NCBI GenBank assembly: GCA_014843695.1
Contig: CM026390.1
Location: 17,028,942 to 17,092,941 of the forward strand
Length of the DNA: 64,000 nucleotides
Direction of reading: 5' to 3'
From: Archivesica marissinica
Taxonomy: Eukaryota > Mollusca > Bivalvia > Venerida > Vesicomyidae
In this document: one piece after another, positions 55,506 through 64,000 of the stretch
Layout: each line of letters begins with the position of its first letter
How positions within the stretch are numbered: the stretch's first letter is position 1
The notes under the pieces: generated by a model
Told to the model about the DNA's origin: nothing
The model's database searches: none
What the model saw: only the letters and a program-made list of their open reading frames with translations
Position numbers and translations under genes: made by a program

Positions 55506-55906
55506 ATAAAAAAATGGATTCGAATCTACAGCGATAAAGGGCTAGTGATTTGTGGAAAACAATCATCCCCTATTAAACAACAGAGGTCCTGGTACCAAAG
55601 TACATGTATCACCCTATGCCACCCGATATAACAAGCAGACACATTTTTGAAGTAGTCTACTAAAGGGCAATAACTCTGTTACTGGGCAATGTACATATTG
55701 ATCTATAAGCGTCAAAAAATGCCACTCATTGTTTACCGAGAACTTGCTTCGGATGGATGCATGCATGGTCGGACAACGCCAAAACAACATCCCTTACCAA
55801 AATGGCCGGAGATAACAACCTGTCTGTTAACTTGAGTTACATAGGGTGGGTTTTATTGATCATAATTTGACATGGTAGAAATTGTGCATGGTTGCGTAGA
55901 ACGTAC

Positions 55907-56054
55907 CATCATCAGTGATGACATATTCCGACGGTTTCTCCTCTTCCACCTGCTGGTATTCTATATAACCATGCTCCTCTATCGGCACCTCCACCACCTG
56001 CTCCTCCAATTGTTCGACATGTACCACTTGTGGTTCTCCACTCGGCTCCTCTAT
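55907..56054 (-). CDS. C2H2 zinc-finger protein, penultimate coding exon
   Basis: Starts at the TTGTAG acceptor (AG 56056-56055) and ends at GTACGT (from 55906). 49 codons plus 1 nt, reading IEEPSGEPQVVHVEQLEEQV, then VEVPIEEHGYIEYQQVEEE and KPSEYVITDD. It is strongly acidic, without fingers. The first part of this exon and its acceptor are the source of the 75-bp array just upstream in the intron. Confidence 0.85.
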
Positions 56055-56059
56055 CTACA

Positions 56060-56560
56060 ATAACAACAATACATGTATACTATATTTTTATATATAACCA
56101 TGTCCCTCCACATGTACCACTTGTGGTTCTCCACTCGGCTCCTCTATCTACAATATACTGTAGGATATATAACCATGTCCCTCCACATGTACCACTTGTG
56201 GTTCTCCACTCGGCTCCTCTATCTACAATATACTGTATTATATATAACCATGTCCCTCCACATCTACCACTTGTGGTTCTCCACTCGGCTCCTCTATCTA
56301 CAATATACTGTAGGATATATAACCATGTCCCTCCACATGTACCACTTGTGGTTCTCCACTCGGCACCTCTATCTACAATATACTGTATTATATATAACCA
56401 TGTCCCTCCACATGTACCATCCACTCGGCTCCTCTATCTACAATCTACTGTATTATATATAACCATGTCCCTCCACATGTACCACTTGTGGTTCTCCACT
56501 CAGCTCCTCTATCTACAATCTACTGTAGTATATATAACTATGTCCCTCCACATGTGATTT
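56060..56560 (-). repeat. 75-bp array copied from an exon-acceptor segment
   Basis: About seven units; six contain the minus-strand acceptor TTGTAG followed by the exon start ATAGAGGAGCCGAGTGG and on to 'ccacaagtggtacatgt', which is the beginning of the adjacent exon. The rest of each unit resembles the exon with an internal deletion, plus 'catggttatata'. One unit lacks 10-11 bp. Confidence 0.92.
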
Positions 56561-56624
56561 GAAGTCAAATACCGTAACCAAAATAACGCCATTTGGCGAC
56601 TGGTCAATTATGTGCATATCTACA

Positions 56625-57885
56625 TCTGGTACTGACCATTGTGTGCACACATACATCTGGTACTGACCATTGTGTGCACCTACATCTGGTACTGACCATT
56701 GTGTGCACCTACATCTGGTACCGACCATTGTGGGCACACATACATCTGGTACTGACCATTGTGTGCGCACCTACATCTGGTACTGACCATTGTGTGCACA
56801 CATACATCTGGTACTGACCATTGTGTGCACACCTACATCTGGTACTGACCATTGTGTGCACACCTACATCTGGTACTGACCATTGTGTGCACACATACAT
56901 CTGGTACTGACCATTGTGTGCACACCTACATCTGGTACTGACCATTGTGTGCACACATACATCTGGTACTGACCATTGTGTGCACACCTACATCTGGTAC
57001 TGACCATTGTGTGCACATACATCTGGTACTGACCATTGTGTGCACACATACATCTGGTACTGACCATTGTGTGCACCTACATCTGGTACTGACCATTTTG
57101 TGCACCTACATCTGGTACTGACCATTGTGTGCACACCTACATCTGGTACTGACCATTGTGTGCACACATACATCTGGTACTGACCATTGTGTGCACCTAC
57201 ATCTGGTACTGACCATTGTGTGCACACCTACATCTGGTACTGACCATTGTGTGCACACATACATCTGGTACTGACCATTGTGTGCACACATATATCTGGT
57301 ACTGACCATTGTGTGCACACATACATCTGGTACTGACCATTGTGTGCACACATATATCTGGTACTGACCATTGTGTGCACACATACATCTGGTACTGACC
57401 ATTATGTGCACACCTACATCTGGTACTGACCATTGTGTGCACACATACATCTGGTACTGACCATTGTGTGCACCTACATCTGGTACTGACCATTATGTGC
57501 ACACCTACATCTGGTACTGACCATTATGTGCGCACCTACATCTGGTACTGACCATTGTGTGCACACCTACATCTGGTACTGACCATTGTGTGCACACCTA
57601 CATCTGGTACTGACCATTATGTGCGCACCTACATCTGGTACTGACCATTATGAGCTCACCTACATCTGGTACTGACCATTGTGTGCACACCTACATCTGG
57701 TACTGACCATTATGTGCGCACCTACATCTGGTACTGACCATTGTGTGCACACCTATATCTGGTACTGACCATTGTGTGCACACCTACATCTGGTACTGAC
57801 CAGTATGTGCGCACCTACATCTGGTACTGACCATTATGTGCACACCTACATCTGGTACTGACCATTATGTGCACACCTACAAATG
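56625..57885 (+). repeat. 31-bp minisatellite in an intron
   Basis: About 42 units containing 'acatctggtactgaccattg' and 'tgtgcacacct', with 27-29-bp short forms. From 57490 onward, atgtgcgcacc variants dominate. Confidence 0.97.
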
Positions 57886-58486
57886 CTACAAACTTAGTAT
57901 GGATTGTTGTAACTCTTTGCATGCTGTGTAAAATAAAGGTTATAAATAGTTCAAATTATTGTAGCAGACAACAAACACTTCATTCTTGACATGGCATTAA
58001 ATTGACAAGTTGAGCGATAATTAATTTCTCAAACTTAACACCTGCTCAAATTTCTCAACACGTTCTCAAACATCTCAACACGTTCTCAAACATGTCAGCA
58101 GATGCTCAAACTTCTCAACACGTGTAGCCTACCTAATTAACTGGGACCCATTGTGAAAGGTTTGTCGAAATTAATTATCGCTACAAACAATTGAAATACT
58201 GCAATGCATTGTACATAGTAAATATTTCCCGTAAAAATAACCAACACATCGTGTCTTTAATCATGTCGTATTAAAAAACTTGTATTCTTCTTATTTGCAA
58301 CCCAAAACTCTGGAAATATGTCATAGAATTTCATTAGAATTGTCGTTACGATTTTCCCAGCTAGCATGCAGTCGAGTACAGTTGATATTCGGAGATGACT
58401 TTTATAGATACATGTATAATACAAACAAAATTCTGTTCAATAACATCTTCAAAGAGCCATAACTAAACATATTGGACAACACTTAC
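57886..58486. other. Intron sequence, nothing recognised
   Basis: Three to four copies of 'ctcaaacatctcaacacg'-like words lie at 58030-58125. No gene or known mobile element. Confidence 0.4.
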
Positions 58487-58624
58487 ATGAACCACCATTG
58501 TCTCCCCTGCCTCACCACGGGACAGCCCTCGAGCTTCCAACATCTTCTTCACTTCTCTTTCTGTTGCCATGTCGACCACTCGTAACTGACCGTTCTCATC
58601 TTGTGTTAGAATAATCCTCTGTAC
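58487..58624 (-). CDS. C2H2 zinc-finger protein, internal exon
   Basis: Acceptor 'ctgccctttag' (AG 58626-58625) and donor GTAAGT from 58486. 46 codons, phase 0 at both ends: VQRIILTQDENGQLRVVDMA, TEREVKKMLEARGLSRGEAG, ETMVVH. No fingers. EREVKKMLEARGLSRGE looks like a charged helix. Skipping this exon would keep the frame. Confidence 0.85.
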
Positions 58625-58864
58625 CTAAAGGGCAGAAATGGTGTTACCATGTGATTGTATTCGTCACAGTATTACCCCCCCCCCAAGTGTTTGAGTAATG
58701 ACATCCAATCTAAGGCAGGTTTAATGTATTTGAATATGGGGGTCTAGTTTTTGATCTCTCTCCGTAGCTCCATTTCTCTCACAAATCAATGGATGTGCGT
58801 AAATCACTTTTAGTATGTTTTATTACTGTTGCTAACACAAAAACAACTGTTACATGCCAAACAA

Positions 58865-59950
58865 AAATTATCTACCTGGGTTATATAATACACACATTAT
58901 CTACATGGATTGCTCAGTACATAATTTATCTACCTGGGTTATATAGTGCATAAATTATCTACTTGGATTGCTCAGTACATAATTTATCTACCTGGGTTAT
59001 ATAGTGCATAAATTATCTACTTGGATTGCTCAGTACATAATTTATCTACCTGGGTTATATAGTGCATAAATTATCTACTTGGATTGCTCAGTACATAATT
59101 TATCTACCTGGGTTATATAGTGCATAAATTATCTACTTGGATTGCTCAGTACATAATTTATCTACCTGGGTTATATAGTGCATAAATTATCTACTTGGAT
59201 TGCTCAGTACATAATTTATCTACCTGGGTTATATAGTGCATAAATTATCTACTTGGATTGCTCAGTACATAATTTATCTACCTGGGTTATATAGTGCATA
59301 AATTATCTACTTGGATTGCTCAGTACATAATTTATCTACCTGGGTTATATAATGCATAAATTATCTACTTGGATTGCTCAGTACATAATTTATCTACCTG
59401 GGTTGTCCAGTACATAATTTATCTACCTGGGTTGTCCAGTACATAATTTATCTACCTGGGTTGTAGAGTACATAATTTATCTACCTGGGTTGTCCAGTAC
59501 ATAATATATCTACCTGGGTTGTAGAGTACATAATGTATCTACCTGGGTTGTAGAGTACATAATGTATCTACCTGGGTTGTAGAGTACATAATGTATCTAC
59601 CTGGGTTGTAGAGTACATAATTTATCTACCTGGGTTGTAGAGTACATAATGTATCTACCTGGGTTGTACAGTACATAATGTATCTACCTGGGTTGTAGAG
59701 TACATAATTTATCTACCTGGGTTGTAGAGTACATAATTTATCTACCTGGGTTGTAGAGTACATAATGTATCTACCTGGGTTATACAGTACATAATGTATC
59801 TACCTGGGTTGTAGAGTACATAATGTATCTACCTGGGTTGTAGAGTACATAATGTATCTACCTGGGTTATACAGTGCATAATTTATCTACCTGGGTTATA
59901 CAGTACATAAAGTATCTACCTGGGTTGTACAGTACATAATTTATCTAGTA
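58865..59950 (+). repeat. 29-bp minisatellite with a 58-bp higher-order form
   Basis: The left half is nine copies of a 58-bp dimer made of two 29-bp monomers ('ctacctgggttatatagtgc' type and 'ctacttggattgctcagtac' type). The right half is about 19 single monomers 'ctacctgggttgtagagtac'. Confidence 0.96.
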
Positions 59951-59986
59951 CATAATAAATGATAGGCTATACCTAATAACAATCAA

Positions 59987-60251
59987 TGTTATGTTATATT
60001 TCGGGTTTTACGCCTGCATCAGCACCATTTTGGGCTATATCGCCGGCGGGCAGTTTACCTAACAACACCTTTCCTGGGCAGGCTCCAGCGGTTCTAGTAC
60101 TTGGGTGCACCAACCTCCGTAAGAAACTGCCAACTTTTTCATATAAATGAGACACGGTCTGAGCGGGGCTCGAACCCGTGACCATCAGTGATGATATGTT
60201 ACAGTGGTATACAAGTCAGCGACCGTAACCACTCGACCACGGAGGCGGACT
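59987..60251 (-). mobile_element. S4 SINE with 14-bp target duplication
   Basis: The minus strand starts 'gtccgcctccgtggtcgagt', a class II tRNA-like head with a long variable region and box B 'CGGGTTCGAGCCCCG'. The body contains 'gcaggcgtaaaacccgaaat'. CTAATAACAATCAA flanks it (59973-59986, 60252-60265). The insertion site lies close to the end of the 29-bp array. Confidence 0.9.
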
Positions 60252-60369
60252 CTAATAACAATCAAACTATTGGAAACTACTACAGAGCGTCATATTAACA
60301 ATTCACATGTACATTTATCTCCAAAGCAGACGGAATGTTTGCTTCTTGGAATTAGGGAATCAAGGTGAT

Positions 60370-60545
60370 AGAGGGACTCTCCAGCTTGTTTGAGTGGTGG
60401 AGGAAGCCCCATGTACTCCTCTTGACACTATTTCAGGCACAAACAGCAGTCACGGGGCTAGACCCACTGACCATTCGCGCAAGCAGGTTGGATGACATCA
60501 TCAAATGAAAGAATTTGACATCCTTTGTGGGATTCGAAAAATACA
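60370..60545 (-). mobile_element. S6 SINE, diverged
   Basis: The inverse order 'gtggtggaggaagcccc', 'gcgcaagcaggttgg' and 'tttgacatcc' follows the S6 inverse at 15880-16080. Head incomplete. Confidence 0.5.
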
Positions 60546-60553
60546 GCAGTCAG

Positions 60554-60806
60554 TTTGTTTGTTTGGGTTTTACGCCTGCATCAGCACGATTTTGGACAAT
60601 ATCTCCGGTGAGCAGTATATCGAACATACCTATCCTGGACAGACTCCAGCGGTTAACCAGTACATGGTGTAACAACCTCCATAACAAACTTCCAACTTTC
60701 TCATATAAATGAGACATGGCCTGAGCGGGGATTGAACCCGTGACCATCAGTGATGATAGGTTGCAGTGGTAACCATATACAAGTCAGAGACCACGGAGGC
60801 TGGCTA
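60554..60806 (-). mobile_element. S4 SINE with 11-bp target duplication
   Basis: Close relative of 59987-60251. ACAGCAGTCAG flanks it (60543-60553, 60807-60817). It is inserted at the end of the S6 fragment. Confidence 0.88.
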
Positions 60807-60819
60807 ACAGCAGTCAGGG

Positions 60820-61060
60820 GCAAAAGTCATGGAAGAGGCCTCAAGATTACATGTAAACTAGCATACATATCCAGGGTTCCCTCTGTCTGAATGTTTGTCT
60901 GCGCCACTTTGGAGCCAATTAAAAATAAACTTGGAGCCAACTAAGAGCCATATAGTTCACAAATAAATATTTGAAGCCATGTATTTGACAAAACATGTGC
61001 CAAAAAAAAAAATAAAAAAAATATTTGCGCCAAATCATGCATATCCATAACAGTACATAC
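60820..61060. other. Intron next to the zinc-finger exon
   Basis: Donor side of the exon at 61061. Repeated 'ggagccaa', 'gccaaa' words and A-rich runs, but no element identified. Confidence 0.4.
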
Positions 61061-61350
61061 CCCTTCTTCGCTTTGCTCATCATCCTGTGGCTCTTCAAAT
61101 TCTTCCACATCCGAGTCGCCGTCCTGCTTCATGCTCTTAATCTCGTATCCCGCCGAGTTGAATACAGACGGACGAGGCTTGAAGCTCGATGGTCTTGTCT
61201 TACGAGGCGTGAGGCCCTCAGCAGCTGTCCCACCATGCTGTATCAGGTGGCCTGTCAGATACTCTTTACGGTAGAACGACTTGCCACATAAACCACATAC
61301 ATGGTTCTTAATATTCAAATGAGTTGACATGAAGTGTCGTTTTAAACTCC
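61061..61350 (-). CDS. C2H2 zinc-finger protein, exon with the last finger
   Basis: 290-nt exon, acceptor 'tgcatgtttttcag' and donor GTATGT (from 61060). It opens within one finger (SLKRHFMSTH, the helix and His pair) and then has a complete C2H2 finger, CGLCGKSFYRKEYLTGHLIQH (C-x2-C-x12-H-x3-H). A basic, proline-rich linker (TPRKTRPSSFKPRPS) and an acidic end (DGDSDVEEFEEPQDDEQSEE) follow. It is probably a nuclear DNA-binding regulator. The acceptor splits a finger, so at least one more 5' exon with fingers lies to the right, beyond the 33-bp array and outside the window. The orthologue is not identifiable from this part alone. Confidence 0.9.
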
Positions 61351-61424
61351 CTGAAAAACATGCAAAAATTCAGTGCTATACACACATACCTACAAACATT
61401 TCATATCTACCTTTTAATAGTTGC

Positions 61425-61513
61425 ACAATCGTAACGGCTCCAGCGGGGCTCGAACTCCAGGCCTTTCGCACCTGAAGTGAACGAGCTACCACTGCGCTAT
61501 CACGACTTCCACA
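61425..61513 (-). mobile_element. S3 SINE head fragment
   Basis: Inverse of the S3 head: 'gcacaatcgtaacggctcca', 'gcggggctcgaactcc', 'gcgctatcacgacttcc'. The 3' domain is missing. Confidence 0.75.
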
Positions 61514-61615
61514 TCCTCTTATTAGAAAAACTCTGAATAAGCAACATTAAAGCGCAGTACATTGTTTTATTCTTCAAGTATTAAAATAAAGATATTGTTG
61601 AGGTGAAGCTATTGC

Positions 61616-64000
61616 TTAACCCATTCAACACCAAGTATCTGACATGGACTGGTGCATTCAACACCAAGTAACTGACATGGACTGGTGCATTCAACACCAA
61701 GTATCTGACATGGACTGGTGCATTCAACACCAAGTAACTGACATGGACTGGTGCAATCAACACCAAGTAACTGACATGGACTGGTGCATTCAACACCAAG
61801 TAACTGACATGGACTGGTGCATTCAACACCAAGTAACTGACATGGACTGGTGCTGACATGGACTGGTGCATTCAACACCAAGTAACTGACATGGACTGGT
61901 GCATTCAACACCAAGTAACTGACATGGACTGGTGCATTCAACACCAAATAACTGACATGGACTGGTGCATTCAACACCAAGTAACTGACATGGACTGGTG
62001 CATTCAACACCAAGTAACTGACATGGACTGGTGCATTCAACACCAAGTAACTGACATGGACTGGTGCATTCAACACCAAGTAACTGACATGGACTGGTGC
62101 ATTCAACACCAAGTAACTGACATGGACTGGTGCATTCAACACCAAGTAACTGACATGGACTGGTGCATTCAACACCAAGTAACTGACATGGACTGGTGCA
62201 TTCAACACCAAGTAACTGACATGGACTGGTGCTGACATGGACTGGTGCATTCAACACCAAGTAACTGACATGGACTGGTGCATTCAACACCAAGTAACTG
62301 ACATGGACTGGTGCATTCAACACCAAGTAACTGACATGGACTGGTGCATTCAACACCAAGTAACTGACATGGACTGGTGCATTCAACACCAAGTAACTGA
62401 CATGGACTGGTGCATTCAACACCAAGTAACTGACATGGACTGGTGCATTCAACACCAAGTAACTGACATGGACTGGTGCATTCAACACCAAGTAACTGAC
62501 ATGGACTGGTGCATTCAACACCAAGTAACTGACATGGACTGGTGCATTCAACACCAAGTAACTGACATGGACTGGTGCATTCAACACCAAGTAACTGACA
62601 TGGACTGGTGCATTCAACACCAAGTAACTGACCTGGACTGGTGCATTCAACACCAAGTAACTGACATGGACTGGTGCATTCAACACCAAGTAACTGACAT
62701 GGACTGGTGCATTCAACACCAAGTAACTGACATGGACTGGTGCATTCAACACCAAGTAACTGACATGGACTGGTGCATTCAACACCAAGTAACTGACATG
62801 GACTGGTGCATTCAACACCAAGTAACTGACATGGACTGGTGCATTCAACACCAAGTAACTGACATGGACTGGTGCATTCAACACCAAGTAACTGACATGG
62901 ACTGGTGCATTCAACACCAAGTAACTGACATGGACTGGTGCATTCAACACCAAGTAACTGACATGGACTGGTGCATTCAACACCAAGTAACTGACTGGAC
63001 TGGTGCTTCAACACCAAGTAACTGACATGGACTGGTGCATTCAACACCAAGTAACTGACCTGGACTGGTGCATTCAACACCAAGTAACTGACATGGACTG
63101 GTGCATTCAACACCAAGTAACTGACATGGACTGGTGCATTCAACACCAAGTAACTGACCTGGACTGGTGCATTCAACACCAAGTAACTGACATGGACTGG
63201 TGCATTCAACACCAAGTAACTGACATGGACTGGTGCATTCAACACCAAGTAACTGACCTGGACTGGTGCATTCAACACCAAGTAACTGACATGGACTGGT
63301 GCATTCAACACCAAGTAACTGACCTGGACTGGTGCATTCAACACCAAGTAACTGACATGGACTGGTGCATTCAACACCAAGTAACTGACCTGGACTGGTG
63401 CATTCAACACCAAGTAACTGACATGGACTGGTGCATTCAACACCAAGTAACTGACATGGACTGGTGCATTCAACACCAAGTAACTGACATGGACTGGTGC
63501 ATTCAACACCAAGTAACTGACCTGGACTGGTGCATTCAACACCAAGTAACTGACATGGACTGGTGCATTCAACACCAAGTAACTGACATGGACTGGTGCA
63601 TTCACCACCAAGTAACTGACCCGGACTGATGCATTCAACACCAAGTAACTGACATGGACTGGTGCATTCAACACCAAGTAACTGACCTGGACTGGTGCAT
63701 TCAACACCAAGTAACTGACATGGACTGGTGCTTCAACACCAAGTAACTGACATGGACTGGTGCATTCAACACCAAGTAACTGACCTGGACTGGTGCATTC
63801 AACACCAAGTAACTGACCTGGACTGGTGCATTCAACACCAAGTAACTGACCTGGACTGGTGCATTCAACACCAAGTAACTGACCTGGACTGGTGCATTCA
63901 ACACCAAGTAACTGACATGGACTGGTGCATTCAACACCAAGTAACTGACCTGGACTGGTGCATTCAACACCAAGTAACTGACCTGGACTGGTGCATTCAA
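61616..64000 (+). repeat. 33-bp array built from the end of MITE T1
   Basis: Begins at TTAA (61616-61619) with CCCATTCAACACCAAGTA, the T1 terminus, and then repeats CATTCAACACCAAGTAACTG plus ACATGGACTGGTG about 72 times to the window edge. Occasional truncated units (61850, 62230, 63000, 63725) mark block junctions. In the right third many units read 'acctgg' for 'acatgg'. Both strands are open in several frames because 33 is a multiple of three. Confidence 0.96.

Noticed and set aside
56080..56424. 114-residue minus-strand frame in the 75-bp array
   Set aside because: It is not in the frame of the adjacent real exon. The exon frame of each unit meets stop codons.
61581..64000. Frames reading NAPVHVSYLVL or MDWCIQHQVTD repeats on both strands
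   Set aside because: Products of the 33-bp array derived from a MITE end.

Overview
The window reads as nuclear DNA of an animal, most likely a bivalve or other mollusc. The signs are AT-rich sequence, spliced genes with GT-AG introns and animal-type products, many short tRNA-derived SINEs with clean target-site duplications, many TTAA- or TA-ended MITEs, and very abundant minisatellites. By adding my interval lengths, roughly a third of the non-N sequence is tandem repeat. The species assignment is an inference from style; no marker gene fixes it. Two runs of exactly 1000 N (20419-21418 and 43074-44073) are assembly placeholders inside tandem arrays.

Four host gene loci are supported. (1) A single minus-strand exon (4102-4350) of the FAD-linked sulfhydryl oxidase GFER/ALR, lying between two inverted copies of one MITE. 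(2) A complete four-exon plus-strand gene (14556-17911) for a 93-residue single-pass membrane microprotein that I do not recognise; all its introns are phase 1. (3) The first two coding exons (29326-29433 and 38521-38726) of a PP1-type serine/threonine phosphatase catalytic subunit, split by a 9 kb repeat-filled intron; later exons are not visible. (4) The last four coding exons, on the minus strand (61350 down to 55138), of a C2H2 zinc-finger protein with an acidic C-terminal half; its upstream exons lie beyond the right edge. THAP-domain relics (1-60, 497-711) and two 5'-truncated LINE 3' ends (2360-3042, 4773-5013) are mobile-element remains.

Layout. 1-13.5 kb: THAP relics, SINEs, MITEs, short arrays and the GFER exon. 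13.5-18 kb: the microprotein gene. 18-28 kb: SINEs, a gap, a 52-bp array, a 21-bp array and a 1.9 kb tandem segmental duplication. 29-39 kb: the PP1-like gene. 39.6-45.7 kb: a large 21-bp array, a gap, a 36-bp array. 46-50.8 kb: MITE-derived arrays. 51-54.8 kb: 28-bp and 22-bp arrays. 55-61.4 kb: the zinc-finger gene with arrays in its introns. 61.6 kb to the end: a 33-bp array.

The most distinctive pattern is that several arrays can be traced to their source. The 33-bp, 66-bp and 100-bp arrays come from TTAA-ended MITEs, the 75-bp array at 47.4 kb from a TA-ended MITE, the 19-bp array from the body of a SINE, and the 75-bp array at 56.1 kb from an exon-acceptor segment of the zinc-finger gene itself, which would leave six decoy 3' splice sites ahead of the true one. 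Other points worth following are arrays repeating a CACGTG E-box or an octamer/Sox-like pair, and a large inverted duplication bracketing the two PP1 exons.

SINE family names used below are mine: S1 (head resembles tRNA-Thr), S2, S3, S4, S5 and S6, each defined by its own tRNA-like head.
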